Of a stretch of DNA of 64,000 nt, positions 16,848-25,048 are shown one piece after another. The notes under the pieces are model-generated. The model saw only the letters and a list, made by a program, of their open reading frames with translations. It did no database searches and was not told the origin of the DNA. The position numbers were made by a program, and so were the translations under genes. Source of the stretch: Bacteroides eggerthii. Its GTDB lineage: Bacteria; Bacteroidota; Bacteroidia; Bacteroidales; Bacteroidaceae. The DNA lies in assembly GCF_025146565.1 (NCBI RefSeq), contig NZ_CP102258.1, positions 3,504,001 to 3,568,000 of the forward strand, in the 5' to 3' direction. Numbering within the stretch: the first letter of the stretch is position 1; each line of letters starts with the position of its first letter.

Positions 16848-19619
16848 TTAAAACAATTTCAATCGATTAGCTTTTGCCTCTTCAAGAGATACCGTCTCGA
16901 CCTGCCTCTCCTGATTTTTCTCGCGCAACCGCTGATATTCGGTAAAAAGATTCTTCGCTAATTCTTCCTTTTGATTAGGATTCATCAGGCGGGCTGCTAT
17001 TGATGCATTCTGCGAAGCATCTTTCAGATGAACAACCGGAGCATGATAGACCGGAGCAATCTTCAACGCCGTATGTAACGGAGACGTAGTGGCTCCGCCA
17101 ATCAACAACGGAATGTCAAGCCCCGCTTTTTCCAGTTCCATGGCAACGTGCACCATTTCGTCCAGTGAAGGAGTGATGAGTCCGCTCAGCCCAATCATAT
17201 CGGCCTTTTCTTCTATGGCACGCTGCACAATCGTTTCGGCAGGAACCATTACGCCCAGGTCGATTATCTCATATCCGTTGCAAGCCATCACTACGGCAAC
17301 AATATTCTTTCCGATATCGTGTACATCTCCTTTCACCGTAGCAAGCAGCACTTTACCGGCAGAAGCGGCCCCCGCTTGCTTCTCCGATTCAATAACCGGC
17401 TGAAGGATAGCCACCGCTTTCTTCATAGTACGCGCCGTCTTAACAACTTGTGGAAGAAACATCTTGCCCGCACCGAACAGATCGCCAACGTGATTCATTC
17501 CCGCCATCAACGGGCCTTCAATAATATCCACAGCTTTCGGATAAGCATTTAAAGCCTCGGCAAGGTCTTCTTCCAGATAATCACCAACACCTTTTGTCAG
17601 AGCATACTTCAAGCGTTCCTCCACCGCACCTTCCCGCCATTGGAACCGGGAACCGGAAGCCGAAAGCTGAGAGTCACCGTTTGGAGCGGAAACTTTAGCG
17701 GCATCCGCTTCCGCTTTCAACCTTTCGGCCGTTTCAATCAATCGCTCCGCAGCATCTGCACGACGATTAAGAACAACATCTTCTATGCGTTCCAAAATAT
17801 CGGCCGGTATATCTGTATAAAGTACGGAAGTTGCAGGATTCACAATGCCCATATCCATTCCCTCACGAATAGCATGATACAGAAACACCGCATGCATCGC
17901 TTCACGAATATAGTTATTGCCTCGAAATGAGAACGATAGGTTACTGACTCCGCCACTGACATGAGCACCGGGCAGATTCTTACGTATCCAACCGGTGGCG
18001 CGAATAAAGTCTACCGCATAATTATTATGCTCGTCCATACCCGTAGCCACTGCAAGCACATTCGGATCAAAAATGATGTCATGTGGGTTAAAGCCGACTT
18101 TGTCCACCAACAAACGATAAGCACGTTCGCATACCTCGATTCTACGTTCGTAAGTATCTGCCTGCCCCCGTTCGTCAAAAGCCATCACTATTGCAGCAGC
18201 ACCATACTCCTTCACAGTGCGGGCATGCTCAAGAAACGTTTCTTCTCCTTCCTTCAAGGAAATGGAATTGACAATAGACTTGCCTTGCACACATTTCAGT
18301 CCTGCAACTATCACATCCCATTTGGAGGAGTCTATCATTACGGGAACACGAGCGATTTCAGGCTCGGAAGCTATCAGGTGAAGGAAGGTTGTCATTTCCT
18401 GTTCCGCATCCAGCAGTCCGTCATCCATATTTATGTCAATGACCTGTGCACCGTCTTCCACCTGCTGGCGGGCAATACTTAGCGCTTCGTCATATTTCTT
18501 CTCATTGATTAAGCGCAGAAACTTACGTGAACCGGCAACATTGCAACGCTCACCCACATTGACAAAATTATTCTCCGGCCTCACCTCCAACAGCTCCAGA
18601 CCGGAGAGCCAGAGACAATCGGGCTTACCAACCGGTATACGTGGTACAACTCCATCTATTAAAGATGAATAGGCAGCAATATATTCATCGGTCGTGCCGC
18701 AACAACCGCCTACTATATTTACTAATCCCTCATGGATATATTCTTTAATCTCAGCCGCCATTTCAGCAGGAGTCTGATCGTACGTACCAAGACTGTTGGG
18801 CAGGCCCGCATTGGGGTAGGCACTGACATAATAAGGTGCGCGGGCGGCAAGTTGTTCGAGAAAAGGCTTCAACTGGCGGGCTCCGAAAGAGCAGTTGAGC
18901 CCTATGGAAAAGATATCCGCATGTTGCACTGAAGCCAGAAATGCATCCAACGTCTGTCCGGACAAAGTACGCCCGGCTATATCGGACACCGTTACGGACA
19001 GCATCAACGGAACCCGGATACCGGCAACATTCATTGCCTGCTTCGCGGCATATATGGCCGCTTTCGCATTCAACGTATCAAAAATGGTTTCAATCAGCAA
19101 CGCATCTACACCGGCTTCGAGCATCGCTTCCATCTGTTCGCGATAGGCTATGACCAGTTCGTCGTAAGTCAGTGCACGAAAAGCCGGATTGTTGACATCC
19201 GGACTCATGGAGCAGGTCTTATTGGTGGGACCGACAGAGCCTGCTACAAACCGCGGTTTATCAGGGGTTAAGGCAGTGAATTCATCAGCAACCTCACGCG
19301 CCAGTTTCACAGCGGCAAGATTAATCTCACGAACATAGTCCTGCACGTGATAATCGGCCATGCTGACGCTTGTAGAACTGAAGGTATTGGTTTCGATGAT
19401 GTCTGCACCTACCGCAAGATATTTACGGTGAATATCCCGTATCACATCCGGACGTGTCAGACAGAGTATGTCATTATTACCTTTCAGTTGTCCGGGAATT
19501 TGTGCAAAACGTTCTCCGCGGAAGTCTTCTTCCGTCAAGTTGTACTGTTGTATCATGGTGCCCATAGCACCGTCCAGGATAAGGATGCGCTCACGCACCA
19601 AACCTTCAAGTCTACTCAT
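16848..19619 (-). CDS. metH: Cobalamin-dependent methionine synthase lacking the reactivation domain
   Basis: Transfers methyl from methyltetrahydrofolate via cobalamin to homocysteine. I start at ATG 19619 (MSRLEGLVRERILILDGAMG), giving 922 residues. Domains in order: homocysteine-binding barrel (~1-330; zinc ligands in GLNCSFG and GGCCGTT), pterin-binding barrel (~350-610; NVGERCNVAGSRKF), B12 cap (~650-745), and B12-binding domain (~750-885) with the cobalamin-ligating His in VKGDVHDIGKNIV. The protein stops at EEAKANRLKLF, just after the B12 domain. The E. coli enzyme is 1227 residues and continues into an AdoMet reactivation domain, which is missing here. It starts 31 bp after smpB in the same direction. 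Confidence 0.95.
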   Translation of the reverse strand: MSRLEGLVRERILILDGAMGTMIQQYNLTEEDFRGERFAQIPGQLKGNNDILCLTRPDVIRDIHRKYLAVGADIIETNTFSSTSVSMADYHVQDYVREINLAAVKLAREVADEFTALTPDKPRFVAGSVGPTNKTCSMSPDVNNPAFRALTYDELVIAYREQMEAMLEAGVDALLIETIFDTLNAKAAIYAAKQAMNVAGIRVPLMLSVTVSDIAGRTLSGQTLDAFLASVQHADIFSIGLNCSFGARQLKPFLEQLAARAPYYVSAYPNAGLPNSLGTYDQTPAEMAAEIKEYIHEGLVNIVGGCCGTTDEYIAAYSSLIDGVVPRIPVGKPDCLWLSGLELLEVRPENNFVNVGERCNVAGSRKFLRLINEKKYDEALSIARQQVEDGAQVIDINMDDGLLDAEQEMTTFLHLIASEPEIARVPVMIDSSKWDVIVAGLKCVQGKSIVNSISLKEGEETFLEHARTVKEYGAAAIVMAFDERGQADTYERRIEVCERAYRLLVDKVGFNPHDIIFDPNVLAVATGMDEHNNYAVDFIRATGWIRKNLPGAHVSGGVSNLSFSFRGNNYIREAMHAVFLYHAIREGMDMGIVNPATSVLYTDIPADILERIEDVVLNRRADAAERLIETAERLKAEADAAKVSAPNGDSQLSASGSRFQWREGAVEERLKYALTKGVGDYLEEDLAEALNAYPKAVDIIEGPLMAGMNHVGDLFGAGKMFLPQVVKTARTMKKAVAILQPVIESEKQAGAASAGKVLLATVKGDVHDIGKNIVAVVMACNGYEIIDLGVMVPAETIVQRAIEEKADMIGLSGLITPSLDEMVHVAMELEKAGLDIPLLIGGATTSPLHTALKIAPVYHAPVVHLKDASQNASIAARLMNPNQKEELAKNLFTEYQRLREKNQERQVETVSLEEAKANRLKLF

Positions 19620-19650
19620 AAATATAATGTGGTAATGCGGTACATTAAAC

Positions 19651-20103
19651 TCACCTCTTGAACATACGCGCCATATCGCGCTTATCATCTTTTTCTTTCA
19701 AAGCCTCACGCTTGTCATATTGCTTTTTACCCTTTGCCAAAGCGACCACTACCTTTGCCAGCCCTTTTTCATTGATGAACAGACGGACGGGAATCATCGT
19801 GAATCCGGGATCTTTCGAACCGCGCTGCAGCTTATCCAGCTCTTTTTTAGTCAACAGAAGTTTACGCTCCCTGCGTGCATTATGGTTATTGTACGAGCCA
19901 TAAAAATACTCGGCAATATGCATGTTCTTCACCCACAGTTCACCATTGGCAAAGTAGCAGAACGTGTCCACCAGACTTGCTTTTCCCAAACGGATGGACT
20001 TGATCTCCGTACCGGTGAGCACAATGCCCGCAGTATAGGTATCTACCAATTCATAATCGAATGTGGCACGCTTATTTTTAATATTTACAGGAGCTTGTTT
20101 CAT
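19651..20103 (-). CDS. smpB: SsrA-binding protein SmpB
   Basis: Binds tmRNA and delivers it to stalled ribosomes in trans-translation. The 150-residue product has the SmpB OB-fold blocks: [38 protein letters not shown], the [20 protein letters not shown] loop and [20 protein letters not shown]. It ends in the basic tail [11 protein letters not shown] needed for decoding-centre entry. It lies 8 bp downstream of the Yip1 gene and 31 bp upstream of metH. Confidence 0.95.
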   Translation of the reverse strand: MKQAPVNIKNKRATFDYELVDTYTAGIVLTGTEIKSIRLGKASLVDTFCYFANGELWVKNMHIAEYFYGSYNNHNARRERKLLLTKKELDKLQRGSKDPGFTMIPVRLFINEKGLAKVVVALAKGKKQYDKREALKEKDDKRDMARMFKR

Positions 20104-20111
20104 AAAATCAA

Positions 20112-20687
20112 TCAGTTCAGCACTACCGTCAGCTTATTGAATATGAATTCTATCACTGCCGGACAAGCTATTAACAAAATAGAAGAAAGAATGGTGAACC
20201 TCAAACGGTCTTTTTCCGCTATTTTCATCAAAATAGCACTTCCTTCCCACACTACATATACGATATAGAATTGAAGCAACAGAGCTATTATGCTGAAATC
20301 AGGCAATATACCGATAATAATTTTCAGCAAAAAAGGCACTACCAGCGCATAGCCGGCAAACTGTTGCGTCAAAGGAATATCGTTGTCCATAGCAAACATA
20401 CGGACACGCAACCCATTGATGAGATAGGCTGCCAGAAAATATCCTCCAAACAAAGACACCGCCACAGCACAGCATTGCGTCATGGCATATTGAAAGCTTT
20501 GCGGACCACCCCACCCTTTCGCTATCAAAGAACCGATAAAGACCGACAGCCCGCATAAACCAATCATAGGATAGACAAAAGCTGTAAACACCTTTCGTCT
20601 ATCCTCTTCCAAACGAATTTCCTCCCAGGCACGTGCCGGAGAGGAAATCATCTGCATTGCTATATGAAATAATTCTTTATAGTTCAA
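20112..20687 (-). CDS. Yip1-family membrane protein
   Basis: A 191-residue protein with about five hydrophobic spans ([72 protein letters not shown] and [18 protein letters not shown]). The N-terminal region contains [14 protein letters not shown], a motif common in bacterial Yip1-domain proteins. Function in bacteria is not established. It is packed between a lipoprotein gene (3 bp upstream) and smpB (8 bp downstream), so it is almost certainly co-transcribed with both. Confidence 0.75.
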   Translation of the reverse strand: MNYKELFHIAMQMISSPARAWEEIRLEEDRRKVFTAFVYPMIGLCGLSVFIGSLIAKGWGGPQSFQYAMTQCCAVAVSLFGGYFLAAYLINGLRVRMFAMDNDIPLTQQFAGYALVVPFLLKIIIGILPDFSIIALLLQFYIVYVVWEGSAILMKIAEKDRLRFTILSSILLIACPAVIEFIFNKLTVVLN

Positions 20688-20690
20688 CTA

Positions 20691-21485
20691 TTAATTTTTT
20701 TCAAAAATACTTTTGTAATCTATTTCTTCATATTGAAGTTCTTTCTTCGCATCTTCCAAACTATAAGATCCGTTCTTATCCGTTTCATTGGCATAAATCC
20801 TAATCTTGGTAGGAGTTTCACCAAAAGCTGCGAGGAACTGGCTCAAATCAAAAGCTCTATACATGCTGAATCGCTCTGTCGGTTTCTCCTCATTATTTAC
20901 ATGACGAAGATATAGCTTCATAATCCCTTCTTCATCTTTACCGGCATCGCCTGCGCTGTGATTATCGTCACCATATATCAACGAGAATTCATGCTTATAT
21001 GGGGATTTTTCTCCATAGAAAGTAACACCAAGCAACAAAGTATTCTTATCATAATACATTGTTCCCTGACCGGCAGGCAACAGCTCCACTATCGTAGCAT
21101 TCTCATAAAGTTCACCGGCACCATTATTTTCAACCGGTACTCCTATACTAGTATTACCTGAGGTGCAATTATGTCCAATAGTTACTTTTGCCGTTATTTC
21201 TTTAGTTTCGCTCGTCAAAGGCTGTTCCTCGGAATTATAAGTATACTGAAGAAAAATAATATCTCCCAATCCTAAATTCACTGAATTATCAGTTAACAAT
21301 TCGCTGGTATTTGAAGCTATAATTTTCAAACCGTCATTAGGATATTGAAATGTATAAGGATAAGCGGAAACGACTTTTAGTGTAGCCACCGGACTAACCG
21401 TAGGATCACTCTCCCCCATACACGAAGTAAAAGAAACACCCATCATCAGGGTAAATACAATCATCAAGAATTTCAATTGTTTCAT
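20691..21485 (-). CDS. Exported lipoprotein, possibly NigD-like
   Basis: A 264-residue lipoprotein from the ATG at 21485. The lipobox is FTSC, with Cys at about 22, followed by the acidic MGESDP. The mature part begins with short strands (ATLKVVSAYPYTFQY, LGLGDIIFLQYTYN) that recall the small N-terminal domain of NigD-like Bacteroidales lipoproteins, but I am not certain of the family. It is the first gene of the tight lipoprotein-Yip1-smpB-metH run. A -7 box precedes it at 21508-21515. Confidence 0.6.
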   Translation of the reverse strand: MKQLKFLMIVFTLMMGVSFTSCMGESDPTVSPVATLKVVSAYPYTFQYPNDGLKIIASNTSELLTDNSVNLGLGDIIFLQYTYNSEEQPLTSETKEITAKVTIGHNCTSGNTSIGVPVENNGAGELYENATIVELLPAGQGTMYYDKNTLLLGVTFYGEKSPYKHEFSLIYGDDNHSAGDAGKDEEGIMKLYLRHVNNEEKPTERFSMYRAFDLSQFLAAFGETPTKIRIYANETDKNGSYSLEDAKKELQYEEIDYKSIFEKN

Positions 21486-21507
21486 AAACATTATTTTTTA
21501 GAGTTCG

Positions 21508-21515
21508 CAAAGATA
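21508..21515 (-). promoter_or_regulatory. Bacteroides -7 box for the lipoprotein-Yip1-smpB-metH run
   Basis: On the minus strand this reads TATCTTTG, an exact TAnnTTTG match, 22 bp before the ATG at 21485. No other clear promoter is seen down to metH, so this one may drive all four genes. Confidence 0.55.
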
Positions 21516-21568
21516 TAAATTTCAATTCACATAATGTAAATGCAGAAACTTAAAAAATACTGCAACCG

Positions 21569-22069
21569 TTACTTTATTATTTTTGCAAATAAGTCTAAAT
21601 GTTCATCTACATAACTGGCAACCAACGCTGTATATTCCTCCTCTTTTTCCAAAAACTCATCCTCCAGTGCATCAAACACCTCATACTGCTCGTACATAGC
21701 CATAAATTCATCATCAGTACGCTCACGTTCCAAGTCTTCACGATGGGCGTCATATATCTTCTTGGCGGCATACACCAGTTTGCTTAAATCACCCACTCCC
21801 CACAAACGCATCACTTTGGCAAACGGATTGGCAAAGATGTAACCGCCATATCCATTCTGTATCAACTGGCAAAAGCCACCTTCCATGAGTTCGTCACGAA
21901 ATATCTGATACGCCAACAACGAATGTTGTTCACCGGTGAGCAAAGGCATTGTTTCAGCAGTCAGCTCGCCACCCGTCAACTCTTTATATGCGTCCGTAAA
22001 TACTTGGATGAAAGCATCCATTCCCTCACCTGCAGCTTGCTGCAAAGCACTATCCGCCACTTCTACCAT
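21569..22069 (-). CDS. DMP19 (DUF4375)-family protein
   Basis: A 166-residue acidic, mostly helical cytoplasmic protein. The DMP19 block runs from LTGEQHSLLAYQIFRDELME to NGYGGYIFANP at about 44-85. The C-terminal half is strongly acidic (ERERTDDEFMAMYEQYEVFD, LEDEFLEKEEEYTALV), in keeping with the DNA-mimic proposal made for the neisserial founder member; whether this protein mimics DNA is unknown. It is monocistronic, with a -7 box at 22105-22112. Confidence 0.75.
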   Translation of the reverse strand: MVEVADSALQQAAGEGMDAFIQVFTDAYKELTGGELTAETMPLLTGEQHSLLAYQIFRDELMEGGFCQLIQNGYGGYIFANPFAKVMRLWGVGDLSKLVYAAKKIYDAHREDLERERTDDEFMAMYEQYEVFDALEDEFLEKEEEYTALVASYVDEHLDLFAKIIK

Positions 22070-22104
22070 AATTTTGTTCTCTATTATTTTTTATTATGCA
22101 CCGG

Positions 22105-22112
22105 CAAAGATA
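22105..22112 (-). promoter_or_regulatory. Bacteroides -7 box for the DMP19 gene
   Basis: On the minus strand this reads TATCTTTG, an exact consensus match 35 bp before the ATG at 22069. Confidence 0.5.
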
Positions 22113-22200
22113 AAGAATTAAAAGAGAAAGTGAGAAAAGAAAGCACCAAAAACAATGGCACAGCAATACAACAATCGCACAGCCTCAACCCTGAGATTGT

Positions 22201-22278
22201 AAAGTCCAACTTTACGTCGCTAAACCTCTATGTTAGATCGCTAAACCTCTATGCTGGAAATCCAAACCTCTACTCTAC
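22201..22278. repeat. Intergenic array with 21-nt period
   Basis: The 9-mer AAACCTCTA occurs at 22222, 22243 and 22264, exactly 21 nt apart. The first two copies share a longer identical block, CGCTAAACCTCTATG. A degenerate fourth copy may lie at 22201. The stretch 22070-22650 holds no gene I can support; it contains this array, the inverted repeat at 22293-22426 and a promoter. Confidence 0.7.
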
Positions 22279-22292
22279 AAAAAGCATTCCTT

Positions 22293-22426
22293 GACACCCT
22301 GTCACCACACTTGAACAACTTCTCTTCTCACGCGCCCGCGAGACATGCACGCATCAAACATCCATATAAAAAAATTCTTCCTGCGCGCGCGTAAGCAAAG
22401 TTATACAAGTATGGTGACAGGGTGTC
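22293..22426. repeat. Imperfect long inverted repeat, MITE-like
   Basis: The outer 21 bp of the left arm (22293-22313) and right arm (22406-22426) match at 20 of 21 positions when one is inverted. Similarity continues inward through AACTT and a GC-rich ACGCGC block, about 45 bp per arm with a short gap. Each arm also carries its own palindrome TGACA-CCC-TGTCA. The 134-bp unit contains no gene. It could be a miniature inverted-repeat element or a large RNA hairpin; no clear target-site duplication is seen. Confidence 0.6.
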
Positions 22427-22557
22427 ACAACATTCAAAGAAACACGAATTGAAAACAATCGTCTTAAAGCAGCAATTGTATTGTAATGTAGAGATTGCAA
22501 TATGCCAAATCAGCATCCTATATTACTAATTTTTAATAAAAAAGTCAAATCAGACGG

Positions 22558-22588
22558 TTGGCAGAAAGCAAGAAAACGACTACCTTTG
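22558..22588 (+). promoter_or_regulatory. Promoter of the NifU-like/GGGtGRT operon
   Basis: TTG at 22558-22560, 20 bp, then TACCTTTG at 22581-22588 match the Bacteroides -33/-7 pattern. The gap to the ATG leaves a leader of about 55 nt. Confidence 0.6.
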
Positions 22589-22650
22589 TGACCGTTTAAT
22601 AAAACATAGAACTACGTTTTTTTTAATTATAACTTAAAAAAGAGCTAATT

Positions 22651-23352
22651 ATGACTTATTCACACGAAGTGGAACACATGTGTGTTGTAAAGAAGGGTCC
22701 TAACCATGGACCGGCTCCCATACCCGAAGAAGGCAAATGGGTAAAATCAAAAGAAATCGTTGATATTTCAGGTCTGACACATGGTGTAGGTTGGTGTGCT
22801 CCTCAGCAAGGTGCTTGTAAACTGACATTGAACGTCAAAGAAGGTATCATTCAGGAAGCATTGGTTGAAACAATCGGCTGTTCCGGTATGACTCACTCAG
22901 CAGCTATGGCAGCTGAAATCCTTCCGGGCAAGACTGTACTCGAAGCATTGAATACCGACCTCGTTTGCGACGCTATCAATACAGCAATGCGCGAACTCTT
23001 CCTGCAAATCGTTTACGGACGTACTCAGTCTGCTTTCTCTGAAGGCGGTTTGATCATCGGTGCCGGTTTGGAAGATTTGGGTAAGGGTCTGCGTAGCCAG
23101 GTAGGTACTTTGTACGGTACTTTGGCAAAAGGTCCCCGTTATCTGGAAATGGCAGAAGGTTATATCAAGACTATCGCTCTTGACAAAAACGATGAAATCT
23201 GCGGATACGAATTCGTTCACATGGGTAAATTCATGGATGAAATCAAGAAAGGTACTGATGCCAACGAAGCATTGAAGAAAGTAACCGGTACTTACGGACG
23301 CTTCACTGCTGAACAGGGAGCTGTTAAACACATTGATCCACGTCACGAATAA
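22651..23352 (+). CDS. NifU/IscU-like iron-sulfur scaffold-domain protein
   Basis: A 233-residue protein whose first ~150 residues resemble the IscU/NifU scaffold fold. Candidate ligand cysteines are visible in HGVGWCAPQQGACKLTLNVK and in ETIGCSGMTHSAAM, with a later one in LVCDAIN. The C-terminal third (KNDEICGYEFVHMGKFMDEI onward) is not part of standard IscU. The gene forms a two-gene unit with the GGGtGRT gene 19 bp downstream. Both show a biased codon choice like highly expressed genes. An iron-sulfur role is inferred from the fold; no direct function is known to me for this paired form. Confidence 0.75.
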   Translation: MTYSHEVEHMCVVKKGPNHGPAPIPEEGKWVKSKEIVDISGLTHGVGWCAPQQGACKLTLNVKEGIIQEALVETIGCSGMTHSAAMAAEILPGKTVLEALNTDLVCDAINTAMRELFLQIVYGRTQSAFSEGGLIIGAGLEDLGKGLRSQVGTLYGTLAKGPRYLEMAEGYIKTIALDKNDEICGYEFVHMGKFMDEIKKGTDANEALKKVTGTYGRFTAEQGAVKHIDPRHE

Positions 23353-23371
23353 TATAAGGAGGAAAGAAACT

Positions 23372-24382
23372 ATGATTAGAGAAGTAAAATTTGAAAGTCA
23401 AGACCGTCGTATCAAAGGTATCATCGAAGCTTTGAACGCTAACGGCATCAAAGACATCGAGGAAGCAAACGCTATCTGCGAAGCTGCCGGACTCGATCCT
23501 TATAAGACGTGTGAAGAAACTCAGCCTATCTGTTTCGAAAACGCAAAATGGGCTTATGTTGTAGGTTGCGCCATCGCTATCAAGAAAGGCTGCAAGAACG
23601 CTGCTGATGCTGCCGAAGCTATCGGTATCGGTTTGCAGGCATTCTGTATTCCGGGTTCGGTAGCCGACGACCGCAAGGTAGGTATCGGTCATGGTAACCT
23701 GGCTGCCATGTTGCTCCGCGAAGAAACTAAGTGTTTTGCTTTCCTGGCAGGTCACGAATCATTCGCTGCTGCAGAAGGTGCAATCAAAATTGCCGCTAAA
23801 GCCGACAAAGTACGTAAAGAACCTTTGCGTTGTATCCTGAACGGTCTTGGAAAAGACGCTGCTCAGATCATCTCTCGTATCAACGGCTTTACTTATGTTC
23901 AGACTCAATTCGACTATTACACAGGTGAACTGAAAGTAGTTCGTGAAATCGCATACAGCGACGGTCCTCGCGCCAAAGTAAAATGCTACGGCGCCGACGA
24001 CGTTCGCGAAGGTGTAGCTATCATGTGGAAAGAAGGCGTAGACGTATCCATCACAGGTAACTCTACCAACCCGACTCGCTTCCAACATCCTGTTGCAGGT
24101 ACTTACAAGAAAGAACGCGTTCTTGCCGGTAAGCCCTACTTCTCAGTAGCATCAGGTGGTGGAACAGGTCGTACACTTCACCCGGATAACATGGCTGCCG
24201 GTCCTGCTTCTTACGGCATGACGGACACAATGGGCCGTATGCACTCAGACGCTCAGTTCGCTGGTTCTTCATCAGTTCCTGCTCACGTGGAAATGATGGG
24301 ATTCCTGGGTATCGGTAACAACCCGATGGTAGGATGTACAGTGGCTTGTGCGGTTGACGTAGCTCAGGCTTTGAGCAAGTAA
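23372..24382 (+). CDS. GGGtGRT-family protein
   Basis: A 336-residue member of the family named for its motif, seen here as SGGGTGRTLHPDN at about 264-276. I start at ATG 23372 (MIREVKFES), preceded by the purine-rich AAGGAGGAAAG; the frame is open 39 nt further up into the NifU-like gene. Other features are LGIGNNPMVGCTVACAVDVA near the C-terminus and several conserved Cys (CEAAGLDPYKTCEETQPICF). Activity is not known to me. Its constant neighbour here is the NifU-like protein, so a metal-cluster enzyme or cluster-assembly function is a reasonable guess. Confidence 0.85.
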   Translation: MIREVKFESQDRRIKGIIEALNANGIKDIEEANAICEAAGLDPYKTCEETQPICFENAKWAYVVGCAIAIKKGCKNAADAAEAIGIGLQAFCIPGSVADDRKVGIGHGNLAAMLLREETKCFAFLAGHESFAAAEGAIKIAAKADKVRKEPLRCILNGLGKDAAQIISRINGFTYVQTQFDYYTGELKVVREIAYSDGPRAKVKCYGADDVREGVAIMWKEGVDVSITGNSTNPTRFQHPVAGTYKKERVLAGKPYFSVASGGGTGRTLHPDNMAAGPASYGMTDTMGRMHSDAQFAGSSSVPAHVEMMGFLGIGNNPMVGCTVACAVDVAQALSK

Positions 24383-24406
24383 TTTAGACAATTACATATA
24401 GATAAG

Positions 24407-24437
24407 CTCCTGTAATCCTTGTGATTGCAGGAGTTTT
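24407..24437 (+). terminator. Rho-independent terminator of the GGGtGRT operon
   Basis: CTCCTGTAATC pairs with GATTGCAGGAG (one G:U) around a short loop and is followed by TTTTCATTTT. It starts 24 bp after the GGGtGRT stop. Confidence 0.8.
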
Positions 24438-24679
24438 CATTTTATGAAAACTTGGTTTAGATAACGGATTGAAACACCTCATACCATTCCTTTTTTAATT
24501 ACCCCTCAATTCAAGCCATAAGCAGGTTACTTTTGCAGCCAATTTGCAGCCCAATTTGTCATTCTTTAAAAACGGCTGCAAGAATCAGCATAATCAACCA
24601 TAATACAATGTGATATACTTCATATAACATTTTAAAATGGAGAAAAACAGTAAATGGTGTACGTGGATTGTTGATTGGG

Positions 24680-24717
24680 AAAGGAAAGGGCATCATTAAG
24701 TTGGTACCCTTTCTTTA
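24680..24717 (+). terminator. Hairpin upstream of the antitoxin gene
   Basis: AAAGGAAAGGG pairs with CCCTTTCTTT (one bulge) around a 17-nt loop. It would insulate the toxin-antitoxin promoter from upstream transcription. Confidence 0.45.
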
Positions 24718-24740
24718 TATCTAATAATTAACTAATTAAA

Positions 24741-24771
24741 TTTGAAAGTACGCATATAAGTACACATATTT
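24741..24771 (+). promoter_or_regulatory. Promoter and candidate operator of the YefM/YoeB module
   Basis: TTTG (24741-24744) and CATATTTG (24765-24772) are 20 bp apart, close to the Bacteroides pattern. The spacer is filled by two tandem 12-mers, AAGTACGCATAT and AAGTACACATAT (24746-24769), differing at one base. A repeat centred inside the promoter is where a self-repressing antitoxin would bind. A strong AGGAGGA ribosome site (24784-24790) follows, unusual for this genome. Confidence 0.6.
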
Positions 24772-24793
24772 GCATTAAACAAAAGGAGGAATT

Positions 24794-25048
24794 ATGAAAA
24801 CAGCTAACTACACCGATTTAAGAGCCAACCTCAAAGGGTACATTGATTCAGTAATTGATGATTATAACACTGTAATCGTCAATCGTGGTAATGGTAAAGG
24901 AGTAGTGATGATTTCCCTTGATGAATACAACTCTTTAAAGGAAACGGAATATATCATGTCGTCACCTGAAACGATGGAAGACATACGTCAAGGAGAGGAA
25001 GATATTAAGAACGGCAAGGGGATAGAGATAAACTTGGATGAATTATGA
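24794..25048 (+). CDS. Phd/YefM-family antitoxin
   Basis: An 84-residue antitoxin: the N-terminal DNA-binding domain contains NYTDLRANLKGYIDSVIDDY and TVIVNRGNGKGVVMISLDEY. The C-terminal tail that would wrap the toxin is acidic and includes SSPETMEDIRQGEEDIKNGK. Its stop overlaps the toxin start in an ATGA arrangement, as is usual for translational coupling. It is preceded by a near-perfect Shine-Dalgarno. The toxin partner here is frameshifted, so this antitoxin may be an orphan that still binds its operator or neutralises other YoeB toxins. Confidence 0.88.
   Translation: MKTANYTDLRANLKGYIDSVIDDYNTVIVNRGNGKGVVMISLDEYNSLKETEYIMSSPETMEDIRQGEEDIKNGKGIEINLDEL

Larger units (their letters stand above)
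24438..24793. other. AT-rich intergenic stretch ahead of the toxin-antitoxin module
   Basis: I see no convincing gene here. It holds an 11-nt-period direct repeat of TTTGCAGCC (24532-24540 and 24543-24551). A 20-codon Trp-rich open frame lies at 24637-24699 (it reads KWCTWIVDWERKG in its middle) and may be a gene tail or chance. A hairpin/terminator is at 24680-24717, and the yefM promoter with its tandem repeat is at 24741-24771. Base composition is more AT-rich than the flanking genes, as expected of inserted DNA. Confidence 0.4.

Noticed and set aside
19620..19650. Cobalamin riboswitch ahead of metH
   Set aside because: Only 31 bp separate smpB and metH, far too short for the riboswitch.
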